A DNA stretch of 64,000 nucleotides, from contig NZ_JAGGPU010000023.1 in assembly GCF_018613605.1 (NCBI RefSeq), positions 85,143-149,142 on the forward strand. The letters run 5' to 3'. This DNA comes from Pedobacter sp. ISL-64. GTDB lineage: Bacteria; Bacteroidota; Bacteroidia; Sphingobacteriales; Sphingobacteriaceae. Each line of letters begins with the position of its first letter. The stretch's first letter is position 1. The notes under the pieces are model-generated. The model worked only from the letters and a program-made list of their open reading frames with translations, was not told the origin of the DNA and did no database searches. Position numbers and translations under genes: made by a program. This document shows positions 9,726 through 18,934 of this stretch, piece by piece.

Positions 9726-12700
9726 ATGAGAAAAATCTTTACCTCACTTTTTTTTCTTTTTATTTTACTGATTGGCCTATCCACAATGGCACAGGTAAAA
9801 ACAATAACAGGAAAAATAACCGCTGTTGATGATGGAGGCCCATTACCCGGAGCAAGTGTAAAAATCAAGGGCAGTACAACAGGTACCTCCACCGATGTCA
9901 ATGGTAGCTTTACCATTCAAGTGCCATCAACTAACGCTGTACTGGTAATCAGTCTTATTGGGTATAAAACGCAGGAAATTACTGTTGGCAGTAAAACAAC
10001 AGTTAATGTAGGGCTGGCTGCGGATGCACAGGAACTAAAGGAAGTAACCATTTCAACCGCACTGGGAATTACCCGACAGGCTAAATCTTTAGGTTATGCT
10101 GCACAATCTGTAAAATCCGAAGACCTGAATTATAATCACCAGCCTAACTTGCTTAATGCATTACAAGGTAAGGTTGCAGGTGCAACAATTTCAAGCACTG
10201 GCGGTGGCCCAGGCCAGGGAGCAAGTATCCGGATCAGGGGAGTTAACTCTATTGACCCTAACATTTCTGGCGATCCTTTATATGTAATAGATGGAGTGCA
10301 GATTGATAACTCTACCTCTACAGTCGGGGCTAATCCCGATGGAACCGCATATGGTTCAAGAGGGGTAACCAATAGGGCTTCAGATATCAATCCAGAGGAT
10401 ATTGAAACCATCAATATTTTAAAGGGAGGTGCCGCTACCGCGCTTTATGGATTAAGAGGCGCAAATGGTGTTGTGGTAATTACCACTAAAAGGGGCAAGC
10501 AGAATGGCGTTAGCGTTAATTTCAACAGTAGTTACGGCTATGATGAAGTGTTGAAATCGCCGGATGTACAAACAGAATATACCCAAGGCGTGTTGGGCGT
10601 TTATACCAACCCTCCAGGCGGAATTGGACCGGCATGGGGGCCAACCATTGCCGAAGCGAAACTGATTGATCCGACTCACCCTGATCAATTGTTTAATAAC
10701 TACGACCGTGCTTTTGGTAAAGGACAGCAGGTTAAAAATTCGATTTCGGTTACCGGAGGAAGTGAAGCGATTAAATTTTTCTCTTCTGTTTCGCAGTTGT
10801 ACCAAAAAGGAATGATGCCAAATACCGATAACAAAAACTTCTCGGGACGTTTAAATACAGACTTTACCATCAGTCCAAAATTTAAGGCCGCTGTAAATAT
10901 GAATTTCACCAATTCTGGCGGATATAGTTATAGTGCAGACCGTTTTGGCGAAAGTTTGGCCTATTGGTCGCCGCGTTATGATGTGGCAGATTATCAGAAT
11001 GCAGATGGTTCGCAAAAATACTTCGGTACCAATAATCCAATCTGGGGTACAGCAAACAACAGGCTTAAAGGTGATGTTAACCGGTTTATCGGTGGGGCAA
11101 GCCTAAGTTATGATCCCGCAAAGTGGCTTAATTTTTCTTACCGTTTAGGTGTAGATACATATAACGACAACCGTGTGCGAACTGCCCGCGGACCGATGTA
11201 TGCTACCGAAGCCATGTACGATAATGCTCAGGGTTATTATGGTGAATACAATACCAAGTTTAGAACCATTAACAGCACTATCGTTGCCACACTTACCTCT
11301 AAACTAACAGATGATATTACCGGGACTTTAAGGCTTGGGCAAGAGCTTTATGACCGTAAATCGAAAGAGATCGGTACTTTGGGCAGCATCCTCGGCGTGT
11401 ACAATTTCTTTAATTTGGCTAATGCAGGTGTACTTACCCCAACGCAAACCCTGAGACAAAAAAGACTGATCGGTTATTTTGGAGAAGCGACTTTTGATTA
11501 CAAAAATTACCTTTTCTTAACCGTAACAGGAAGAAATGACATCACTTCTACGCTGCCAAAAGCAAACAGGTCGTTTTTCTATCCTTCAGCAAGTTTAAGT
11601 TATGTGTTTTCTGATCAATTTAAGTTGCCTGCTGTGATTAATCAGGCCAAGTTGCGCTTGTCTTACGCAAGGATCGGAAAGGATGCATCAGAGTATTCTA
11701 CCTTTACTGGGTATTCGCCTTATACTTCGCTGCCAACCGGAACAGGTGGTTTAACCATTGCGTCAAATCTGGGTAATCCAGATCTTCGTCCCGAGTTTAC
11801 CAATACCTACGAGGCTGGTTTAGAGATGTCGTTCTTTAAAAACCGTTTAGGTTTCGATTTTACTTACTATTATTCCTTAAGCAAAGATCAGATCATCCAA
11901 ACGCAGATTTCTTCGGCAGTAGGTTATGTAACCAAATCAATAAATGCAGGCGATATCAGGAACAGGGGAGTTGAGCTGGTATTGAATGGTAAACCAATTG
12001 TATCAAAAGATTTCAGGTGGGATGTAAATGTTAATTTTTCGGCCAATAGAAATATGGTATTGAGTATGCCTAACGGAATATCGGAAATTGTTTACGGTGC
12101 CGCAAGAGGTTATGGCAATGCGGGAGTTACGATGAAACTGATCCAGGGACAGCCATATGGCAATATTTATGGCAGCTATTTTAACCGTTATTATGGAAGT
12201 ACGCCAGAAGATCCGATTGTACTGGATAAAGATCTTCCATTGCTGATTGGAGCAAACGGATTCCCGAGCATTTCAGGTGGCAAGCAAAAATTACTGGGTA
12301 ATTCGCAGCCGAACTACATCATTGGTATGGGCAATACTTTCAAATACAAAAATTTTAGTTTAAATGTATTGTTTGATGCGCGTTTAGGATTTGAGAAATA
12401 CAACTGGTTAGAAGATTTTTATTCGGCCTTTGGATTGCCTGATTATACAGCAGATAGAAGAACAGTGCGGGTGTTTGACGGGGTTTTGGCCAATGGACAA
12501 CCGAACACCAAACCGGTTTATATGGGGCAGCGGATCGGGCCAGACGGGGTTGATTATGGTGAAGGGTATTACCGCATTTACTACCGGAACGTTTCTGAGC
12601 CTTTTGTAAGCGATGCCTCATGGGTACGGTTACGTTCTGCAAGTTTAACCTATAATTTACCGGAGAACTGGTTGCCTGCAAAATCAATCAAAAATGCTTC

Positions 12701-12860
12701 ACTATCCGTTACCGGAAATAATTTATGGTTATGGACGAAATATTATGGTGTGGATCCAGAATCGAGTTCTTTTGATTCGGGTAGTAATAATGATGGCTCT
12801 GCCGGATTTACCTATCCATCTGCCCGTACAATTATGTTTACACTTAATGTTGGTTTTTAA
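9726..12860 (+). CDS. SusC/RagA-family TonB-linked outer membrane protein
   Basis: Complete 1044-residue SusC-type channel. Signal peptide 1-23 ('LLIGLSTMA|Q'), carboxypeptidase-regulatory-like domain about 25-105 ('DDGGPLPGASVKIKGSTTGTSTDVNGSF'), plug about 110-250 ('LYVIDGVQIDNS', 'GLRGANGVVVITTKRG'), then the beta-barrel to the C-terminal 'RTIMFTLNVGF'. The segment 'ITRQAKSLGYAAQSVKSEDL' after the linker marks a subfamily distinct from the first SusC in the window. The SusD gene begins 11 bp downstream, and an S9 peptidase follows it, which suggests peptide substrates, but this is inferred from context only. Confidence 0.96.
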   Translation: MRKIFTSLFFLFILLIGLSTMAQVKTITGKITAVDDGGPLPGASVKIKGSTTGTSTDVNGSFTIQVPSTNAVLVISLIGYKTQEITVGSKTTVNVGLAADAQELKEVTISTALGITRQAKSLGYAAQSVKSEDLNYNHQPNLLNALQGKVAGATISSTGGGPGQGASIRIRGVNSIDPNISGDPLYVIDGVQIDNSTSTVGANPDGTAYGSRGVTNRASDINPEDIETINILKGGAATALYGLRGANGVVVITTKRGKQNGVSVNFNSSYGYDEVLKSPDVQTEYTQGVLGVYTNPPGGIGPAWGPTIAEAKLIDPTHPDQLFNNYDRAFGKGQQVKNSISVTGGSEAIKFFSSVSQLYQKGMMPNTDNKNFSGRLNTDFTISPKFKAAVNMNFTNSGGYSYSADRFGESLAYWSPRYDVADYQNADGSQKYFGTNNPIWGTANNRLKGDVNRFIGGASLSYDPAKWLNFSYRLGVDTYNDNRVRTARGPMYATEAMYDNAQGYYGEYNTKFRTINSTIVATLTSKLTDDITGTLRLGQELYDRKSKEIGTLGSILGVYNFFNLANAGVLTPTQTLRQKRLIGYFGEATFDYKNYLFLTVTGRNDITSTLPKANRSFFYPSASLSYVFSDQFKLPAVINQAKLRLSYARIGKDASEYSTFTGYSPYTSLPTGTGGLTIASNLGNPDLRPEFTNTYEAGLEMSFFKNRLGFDFTYYYSLSKDQIIQTQISSAVGYVTKSINAGDIRNRGVELVLNGKPIVSKDFRWDVNVNFSANRNMVLSMPNGISEIVYGAARGYGNAGVTMKLIQGQPYGNIYGSYFNRYYGSTPEDPIVLDKDLPLLIGANGFPSISGGKQKLLGNSQPNYIIGMGNTFKYKNFSLNVLFDARLGFEKYNWLEDFYSAFGLPDYTADRRTVRVFDGVLANGQPNTKPVYMGQRIGPDGVDYGEGYYRIYYRNVSEPFVSDASWVRLRSASLTYNLPENWLPAKSIKNASLSVTGNNLWLWTKYYGVDPESSSFDSGSNNDGSAGFTYPSARTIMFTLNVGF

Positions 12861-12871
12861 ATAGAATTACG

Positions 12872-14308
12872 ATGCAAAAGATTATAAAATATACATGGTG
12901 CGCAGCTTTAATTGCAACACTAGGTTTGCAGAGTTGTAAAGACGATTATTTTGATAAATTGTCTGATAATCCGAATCAGGTTCCCGTGCCAACACTCAAT
13001 GCATTGTTGGCTACATCAACTTACAAAATCGGAAATAACAATTACCTTATCGGAAGTATTGTTGCCCCTTATGTGCAATATACCGCCAATCCTTCAGCTA
13101 ATGCGGCCGGAGATACCTACCAGGCAATTGATTTTAGTACTACCTGGGATGCGCTTTATTTTGCCATGGCCGATGCTAACGAAATGAAAAAACTGGCAGT
13201 TGCACAAGGCTCCAGCGAGTATAAAGGTGTAGCCGATGTGATTATTGCCTATAACCTTACCTTGGTAAATGATTTATGGGGAGATGCTCCGTTTTCGCAA
13301 GCTTTCGACATTAACAACCTTAAGCCAAAATATGATAAACAACAGGAGGTATATAACCAAGCTATAGTACTATTGGATGAAGCCATTGTTGAACTTGCCA
13401 AAACCAATGCAACAGTTAAACTGGCCCCTACAAGCGATTTAATTTATGGAAAAACTCCTGCCACTGAAAGGGCAAACTGGTTGAAAATGGCTTATGGTTT
13501 AAAAGCCAGATTATTGAACAAAATAAGTAAAACAAGTTCTTATAATCCTACAGCAGTATTGGAAGCACTAAGTAATTCCTTTACGGCAAATGCAGATGAT
13601 GCCGGCATGGCTACTTTTAAAGAGCGTAATCCATGGGCCAATGTGGCACTATCCAATTCGCAACAATCGCTTGGTGGATGGCTTTCTGAGCAGTTGATCG
13701 ATGCGCTAAAAGGTACAACTTTTCCAGGTGTGGTAGATCCGCGCTTGGAAAAGATAACTGACAAAACGGTGAATAATACTTACATCGGAACCGTAAATGG
13801 GGCAGGTAACAGATTGCCTGGTGCAAACACCACAAAAGATGAGTGTTATATTTCTAGTAACTCTCCATGGACCAGCAATACTGCTCCAATACTTATTGTT
13901 ACTTATGCTGAGCTGAAATTTATCGAAGCTGAAGCTTATTTTGATACCGATAAAACGAAAGCCTATGCAGCTTATTTGGCCGGTATTAGTGCTAATATGG
14001 ATAAACTTTTAGTTTCGACAACTGCAAGAGATGCTTATCTGGCCAATCCTGTTGTTAATGTTGGTGCTGCGGCCTTATCAAAAGACCTGATTTTTAAAGA
14101 GAAATACATTGCAACCTATTTAAATCCTGAGGCCTGGAATGATGCCCGCCGTTTCGATTACAAATACAAGGATTTCGGTATGCCGGCCAACGCTGCGCTT
14201 CCAACCTTTATCCGTCGTTTGGATTATCCACAGGGCGAACGCAGTAAAAACGGCGCAAATGTTCCGGCAGATGTGGCAAGAACAACCAAACTGTGGTGGG
14301 ATCAGTAA
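12872..14308 (+). CDS. SusD/RagB-family nutrient-binding lipoprotein
   Basis: 478-residue surface lipoprotein partner of the preceding SusC. Lipoprotein signal peptide ends at Cys22 ('LGLQSC'). 'SDNPNQVPVPTLNALLATSTY' after the anchor, 'YNLTLVNDLWGDAPFSQAF' and 'ERANWLKMAYGLKARLLNKISK' fit the SusD-like subfamily whose helices pack as TPRs; 'ILIVTYAELKFIEAEAYF' near residue 345 is the typical C-terminal SusD helix. It is shorter than and only distantly similar to the SusD at 3050. The transcript probably ends at the hairpin at 14334. Confidence 0.93.
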   Translation: MQKIIKYTWCAALIATLGLQSCKDDYFDKLSDNPNQVPVPTLNALLATSTYKIGNNNYLIGSIVAPYVQYTANPSANAAGDTYQAIDFSTTWDALYFAMADANEMKKLAVAQGSSEYKGVADVIIAYNLTLVNDLWGDAPFSQAFDINNLKPKYDKQQEVYNQAIVLLDEAIVELAKTNATVKLAPTSDLIYGKTPATERANWLKMAYGLKARLLNKISKTSSYNPTAVLEALSNSFTANADDAGMATFKERNPWANVALSNSQQSLGGWLSEQLIDALKGTTFPGVVDPRLEKITDKTVNNTYIGTVNGAGNRLPGANTTKDECYISSNSPWTSNTAPILIVTYAELKFIEAEAYFDTDKTKAYAAYLAGISANMDKLLVSTTARDAYLANPVVNVGAAALSKDLIFKEKYIATYLNPEAWNDARRFDYKYKDFGMPANAALPTFIRRLDYPQGERSKNGANVPADVARTTKLWWDQ

Positions 14309-14333
14309 CATTCTTATAAAAAACAATAATCAG

Positions 14334-14367
14334 AGTCCTAACTGCACATCGGTTAGGGCTTTTTTTT
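14334..14367 (+). terminator. Terminator after the second SusCD pair
   Basis: Stem AGTCCTAAC / GTTAGGGCT (one wobble), 9-nt loop, run of eight T. It lies between the SusD stop (14308) and the peptidase start (14394), so the peptidase has its own promoter or depends on read-through. Confidence 0.88.
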
Positions 14368-14393
14368 ATAATTTATCCGATCAATATCAAGTA

Positions 14394-16478
14394 ATGAAAA
14401 AATCGCTGCTTATACTGCTCATACTAACATCTGCCGCTAAAATTTTTGCGCAGAACTTTACACTGAAATCAGTTTTAAGTTATCCTTTTCCCACACAATT
14501 GGTAGCCTCGCCCGTTGGCTCTAAAATAGCTTGGGCCGCAAATGAACAGGGAAAAAGAAACATTTATACTGCTGAAGCGCCTGATTATAAAGCAATAAAA
14601 AATACAGATTATAATGACGATGATGGGCAGGAATTAACCAGTTTCTCTATTTCTGCAAATGGCAAATGGATTGTATTTGTACGTGGCGGCGATCATGGTG
14701 GAAGAGATGGCGGACCGGTTAACGCAAACTCATCTCCAATTGCACCAAAAATACAGGTGTTTGCTGTGCCTTTTGGCGGTGGAAAAGTTATTGCAATAGG
14801 TGAAGGCGATAACCCCATTATTTCGCCAAACAGTGAACAGGTGCTGTTTAGCAAAGCAGGTCAGGTGATGGTTGCCCCGATTGATGGATCGTTTCCGGTA
14901 AAAAACCTGTTTTACGCAAAAAGTATCAACTCAGGTTACAAATGGTCGCCGGACGGGAAGAAGATTGTGTTTGTTTCCAACCGCACAGATCATTCTTTTA
15001 TAGGTATTTATACCGATCAGCAAACGGCGATACAGTGGTTATCACCATCTTTTTCTAAAGATAATGCACCGGTTTGGTCACCAGACGGCAATGCGATTGC
15101 TTTTATCCGCACAGCAGGAACAGGTATTGAAACGGATTCGATTTTAACGCGAAAACATCAACCCTGGGCTATCTGGACGGTTAACGTAAATACTGGAGAA
15201 GGAAAACAGATCTGGAAAGCTCCCGAAACGATCAGGGGTTCTTATCCTTCAATTGATGGTGGTACCAATTTGCAATGGGCCGATGGTAAGATAATATTCA
15301 CTTCATATGAGGACGGTTGGCCGCACTTGTATGCTATTAATCCTGATGGATCAGGCCGTTTATTGCTTACCCCGGGTAATTTTGCTATTGAAAACGTTAA
15401 ACTGAGCAACGATAAAAAGACATTGGTTTTTGCAGCAAACACCGGTAAAGAAACAGATGATTTAGATAGGAGGCATATTTACAAAGTAGCAGTAAATAAG
15501 GCAAACGTGGAGGCATTGAGTTTTGGCAAAGGCATCGAAGCCTATCCTGTAATTTCGGGAGATAACCGTACTTTTTTCTGTTTAAGTTCTACAGCAGAAC
15601 GGCCGCTTTTACCAGCTGTATTAAATGATAAAAAGGCAGTTAAACTCATCGGCGAATCACTTATCCCTAACGATTTTCCCATCAAAGAAATGGTGATTCC
15701 AAAACATGTAAACTTTAAGGCACCCGATGGCAATACTGTATATGGACAATTGTTTTCTCCAAAAAAAGCAGATAAAAACAAGTCAGCAATCGTATATGTT
15801 CATGGTGGGCCCCAACGGCAAATGTTTTTGGGCTGGAACCCGATGGATTATTATTCAATTGATTATGCTTTAAACCAGTACCTGGTAAATATGGGGTTTA
15901 CGGTTTTATCTGTAAATTACCGTTTGGGTACTGGTTATGGTTTTGATTTTCATAAGCCTTTAAATGCCGGGCCACAAGGAGCAGCAGAATATCAGGATAT
16001 AAAGGCTGCAGGCGAATGGTTAGCGAATCAGAAGGATATCAATAAAAATAAAATCGGCATTTATGGAGGTTCATATGGTGGCTACTTAACTGCGCTGGCA
16101 CTTGGAAAAGATTCTAAATTATTTGCAGCTGGAGTAGATATCCATGGCGTAAATTATAGGTTTAGTAATCAAGGAACCGAAGGAAAGGAGCCTGCCCCAG
16201 ATGCTGCATTGGCCGCTAGGATAGCCACATCATCATCTCCGGTGAGTTACATTAACACGTGGACATCGCCAACATTGATTATACATGCTGATGATGACCG
16301 CAATGTGGCTTTTAACCAGAGTGTAGATTTGGCCAAAAGGTTTGAAGATAAGAAGTTTGATTTTGAATTTCTGGCCATTCCTGATGATACCCATCATTGG
16401 ATGAAATTTTCTAACGGTTTAAAGGTGAGTGAGGCAACGGCCGATTTTCTTAAAAGGAAGTTAATGGATAAGAAGTAG
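14394..16478 (+). CDS. Secreted S9-family peptidase (prolyl oligopeptidase/acylaminoacyl peptidase type)
   Basis: Serine peptidase that would trim short peptides outside the cytoplasm. The start at 14394 is chosen because it gives a signal peptide ('LLILLILTSAAKIFA|Q'); an open frame reaching back to 14139 crosses the terminator and is not used. 694 residues: a WD40-like beta-propeller (about 25-430, repeated 'WSPDG' and 'FSKDNAPVWSPDG') followed by an alpha/beta-hydrolase domain with nucleophile Ser560 in GGSYGG, Asp635 in HADDDRNV and His667 or His668 in DDTHHW. Its position after a SusCD pair suggests that it supplies or processes the imported substrate, but a terminator separates them. 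Confidence 0.92.
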   Translation: MKKSLLILLILTSAAKIFAQNFTLKSVLSYPFPTQLVASPVGSKIAWAANEQGKRNIYTAEAPDYKAIKNTDYNDDDGQELTSFSISANGKWIVFVRGGDHGGRDGGPVNANSSPIAPKIQVFAVPFGGGKVIAIGEGDNPIISPNSEQVLFSKAGQVMVAPIDGSFPVKNLFYAKSINSGYKWSPDGKKIVFVSNRTDHSFIGIYTDQQTAIQWLSPSFSKDNAPVWSPDGNAIAFIRTAGTGIETDSILTRKHQPWAIWTVNVNTGEGKQIWKAPETIRGSYPSIDGGTNLQWADGKIIFTSYEDGWPHLYAINPDGSGRLLLTPGNFAIENVKLSNDKKTLVFAANTGKETDDLDRRHIYKVAVNKANVEALSFGKGIEAYPVISGDNRTFFCLSSTAERPLLPAVLNDKKAVKLIGESLIPNDFPIKEMVIPKHVNFKAPDGNTVYGQLFSPKKADKNKSAIVYVHGGPQRQMFLGWNPMDYYSIDYALNQYLVNMGFTVLSVNYRLGTGYGFDFHKPLNAGPQGAAEYQDIKAAGEWLANQKDINKNKIGIYGGSYGGYLTALALGKDSKLFAAGVDIHGVNYRFSNQGTEGKEPAPDAALAARIATSSSPVSYINTWTSPTLIIHADDDRNVAFNQSVDLAKRFEDKKFDFEFLAIPDDTHHWMKFSNGLKVSEATADFLKRKLMDKK

Positions 16479-16521
16479 CAATGGTTGCTTGTTGAAGACA
16501 ACGTTTAAGTTGACGATTTTT

Positions 16522-18156
16522 CTATTTCTTTTTTATCCGTTTCAAAATCATTAAACTCTGTGGATTAAAGGAATAACCTGAAATGTTGTTCTGAAGCATC
16601 ACTACAGATTGATCGTAGAAAAGCGGAACAACAGGAGCATAATCCATCACCATCTGATCCATTTTGCGGTACAGCTCAAAGCGTTTTTCGTTATCGGTTT
16701 CATAATAGCTTTTCTCAAACAGCTGATCGAATTCTTTATTGTAAAAAGCAGTGTAATTTGGTCCGTAGGGCACTTTATTTTTTGAGTAAAACATCGAAAG
16801 GAAATTCTCTCCATCACCATAATCGGCCAGCCAGGAGCCACGGAAAAAGTTTACATTGTTTTTCGACATTAAATCCCTTAAGCTTGCACTTGGACTCACA
16901 TCAATTTTAGTTTTAATACCTGTTGCAGTAAGCTCTCCCTGGATAAATTCGATCAGATCTTTATAAGTTGTGGTGGTATTTAGCGTTACTTCTGCCATGC
17001 CTTTCCCTTCAGGAAAACCCGCCTCTTCCAAAAGTTTTGCGGCAAGTTTTGGGTTGTAGGCATATCCTCTAACAGCTAAACTATCAAATCCGGGCATGCC
17101 TTTAGGAATAAAACCAGATGTTGCCGCTACGCCGATCCCGTTTCTTAAGTATTTGATCAACCGGTCACGGTCGATAGCATAATTAATGGCCTGCCTGATT
17201 TTTTTTAAGCGCAATGGCGATTTCTTTACAATCGAAAGATTGGTATCAACCAATATACCTACATACTCGGTACACAGGTATGGGCTTTTGGTTAATGTAA
17301 ATTTTCCTTTGTACTTCGAGGTCATTTTTCCGCTTTTGGTCAGGATATCGTCGCGGTAACTGCCGTCAACATTATAGTAGAAATCCAGATCCTTTTTCAG
17401 GAAACTCATGAAACCACTTTGTTTATCGGTGATGAAGCTGGCTTTTACAGCATCAAGGTAGGGTAATGCCATTCCTTTGGCGTCTTTTTCAAAATAATGC
17501 TCATTTTTTAAAAGCACTAATATTTCACCTTCTTTCCAGTATTTAAATTTAAAAGGGCCGGTGCCAACAGGATGACTTCTGAAATCCTTACCATAATGTT
17601 CTACAACTTCTTTGGGTACAACAGAGCAGTATTGTGTAGTGAGTAAACTCATAAAGGGTGGGAAAGGACGCACCAGTTTGATCTGGAAAGTAGAATCATT
17701 TAACGCGATAAAATTATGTTTATCCTTCACTTTATCACTAAAAATCCACCCGCCTGATGAAGCTACTTTTGGATCGATTAAACGATAAAAACTATATACA
17801 AAATCACTTGCGGTTACTTTTCGGCCTTTGCCATTTTTAAAAATAGGATCATCATGAAAGTAAACATCATTACGCAGGTTAAAAGTGTAAGTTAAAGCAT
17901 CTTCCGAAACCTGCCAGCTTTTGGCTATACAGGGGATTGTTTGCAAGGATGAATCGATCTGTACCAAACCATTAAAAATCTGGTTGGTCATCCAGATCGC
18001 ATTCTGGTTGCGCGCAAAGGCCGGATCAATAGAGGTTAAACCCTGATCGAGATTAATATTGAAGACTTTTTTGTCCTGATGATCAGCATTTTCCTTACAT
18101 GAAAAGAATAAGCTTACACAAAAAAACCAAAATATATAATTAAATGAGCCTCGCAT
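16522..18156 (-). CDS. Peptide/nickel-type ABC transporter substrate-binding lipoprotein (SBP_bac_5)
   Basis: Extracytoplasmic solute-binding protein of the oligopeptide (DppA/OppA) class. The start at 18156 is preferred over 18183 because it places a clean lipoprotein signal with Cys20 ('VSLFFSC'). About 544 residues. Family features are 'GLTSIDPAFARNQNAIWMTNQIFNGLVQIDSSLQTIPCIAKSW' split around residues 35-80, 'DDPIFKNGKGRKVTASDFVYSF', 'VGTGPFKFKYWKEGEILVL' and the C-terminal 'YAPVVPLFYDQSVVM'. No permease or ATPase genes are adjacent, so the transporter partners lie elsewhere or the protein has another role. Its start is 40 bp from the divergent gene at 18197. Confidence 0.9.
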   Translation of the reverse strand: MRGSFNYIFWFFCVSLFFSCKENADHQDKKVFNINLDQGLTSIDPAFARNQNAIWMTNQIFNGLVQIDSSLQTIPCIAKSWQVSEDALTYTFNLRNDVYFHDDPIFKNGKGRKVTASDFVYSFYRLIDPKVASSGGWIFSDKVKDKHNFIALNDSTFQIKLVRPFPPFMSLLTTQYCSVVPKEVVEHYGKDFRSHPVGTGPFKFKYWKEGEILVLLKNEHYFEKDAKGMALPYLDAVKASFITDKQSGFMSFLKKDLDFYYNVDGSYRDDILTKSGKMTSKYKGKFTLTKSPYLCTEYVGILVDTNLSIVKKSPLRLKKIRQAINYAIDRDRLIKYLRNGIGVAATSGFIPKGMPGFDSLAVRGYAYNPKLAAKLLEEAGFPEGKGMAEVTLNTTTTYKDLIEFIQGELTATGIKTKIDVSPSASLRDLMSKNNVNFFRGSWLADYGDGENFLSMFYSKNKVPYGPNYTAFYNKEFDQLFEKSYYETDNEKRFELYRKMDQMVMDYAPVVPLFYDQSVVMLQNNISGYSFNPQSLMILKRIKKK

Positions 18157-18170
18157 GCGATCAGGAATGT

Positions 18171-18178
18171 TATTTTTG
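18171..18178 (+). promoter_or_regulatory. -7 box for the BtuF-like half-domain gene
   Basis: TATTTTTG matches TAnnTTTG exactly and lies 18 bp upstream of the ATG at 18197. It sits in the 40-bp divergent gap with the binding-protein gene, and the same gap must also hold that gene's 5' region. Confidence 0.55.
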
Positions 18179-18196
18179 CACAAATTAATAAATTTA

Positions 18197-18655
18197 ATGC
18201 AGATGTCTTTTTTAAACGATTTATTTATCGGCCTCGATGCTGCTCACCAAGAAGAATTACAGGAACGTTTAGATTTAGTGGAGCACAAGATTAAGTTTAT
18301 GGATAAAATGCCTGTAGCCTGCTTGGATACGAGCAATAATCCGGAATATTTTTTATCGGAAGAAATTTCGCTGGCAGGTGGAATGATAGCGACTGACATA
18401 CTAAGCGCTGTTTTTATTATTTACTATCAGCCGGGTAAAACGTTAACCGATTTAATGAGAGAAGTACCTGCGGCATTAAATACCGATTGGCAAGCGGTGC
18501 AAAACAACAGAATCATTTTATTAAATGACGATGTTAACCGCGAAAGAACTGCTGAAAATGCCGTCTCGCTAATAGAAGATATCGCCGAAATGTTACACCC
18601 AGGTTCTTTTATCTTCGGCCATGAAGGCGATAAGTGGATCAGGTTTGGTGCGTAG
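18197..18655 (+). CDS. Small protein resembling one lobe of a BtuF/helical-backbone metal receptor
   Basis: 152 residues from the ATG at 18197 (18203 is also possible). No signal peptide. 'KIKFMDKMPVACLDTSNNPEYFL' near the N-terminus, and 'DWQAVQNNRIILLNDD' with 'TAENAVSLIEDIAEMLHPG' near the C-terminus, resemble the fold elements of periplasmic iron-siderophore/B12 binding proteins, where 'W.AVKNGRVY.LD' and a C-terminal helix are typical. The full family has about 260-370 residues in two lobes, so this looks like a cytoplasmic half-length relative. The role is not established. The longer frame from 18155 overlaps the divergent gene and the promoter, so it was rejected. Confidence 0.6.
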   Translation: MQMSFLNDLFIGLDAAHQEELQERLDLVEHKIKFMDKMPVACLDTSNNPEYFLSEEISLAGGMIATDILSAVFIIYYQPGKTLTDLMREVPAALNTDWQAVQNNRIILLNDDVNRERTAENAVSLIEDIAEMLHPGSFIFGHEGDKWIRFGA

Positions 18656-18934
18656 CTGAGAGGTAAGATTGGCCGAGTTTACACCACTTCAGGCAGCTAA
18701 GTTTTCGCTAAAGCGGGTGATTACACAGATTTGAGGATTCCTCAGATAATTTTGTATTCTAAATCCGTCACTGCGAGGCCGATTCTTCATCGGTCGAAAC
18801 AGTCTTTTTAGTCTTTAAATTTCATTATTTTTTGGGTATATATTCTTCTGACTTTTAGACCCCTCAGACCCCTAAGTTTTATTAGCACTATAGTTTAATC
18901 TTTGGTCTTTCAGCTTTAGTCTTTGGACTTTCCA
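18656..18934. repeat. Repeat-derived intergenic stretch
   Basis: No gene. 18768-18800 holds a degenerate half copy of the CGTCATTGCGAGG element found complete at 42339 and 48488 ('CGTCACTGCGAGG', then GCCGA / TCGGT hairpin). The remainder is T-rich low-complexity sequence on the 3' side of the sigma-54 regulator. Confidence 0.5.

Noticed and set aside
14139..14393. Longer start for the S9 peptidase
   Set aside because: The extra part runs over the SusD stop and a strong terminator; the ATG at 14394 gives a signal peptide.
18155..18196. Longer start for the BtuF-like half-domain gene
   Set aside because: It would overlap the divergent gene and its own -7 box; the ATG at 18197 fits the promoter.
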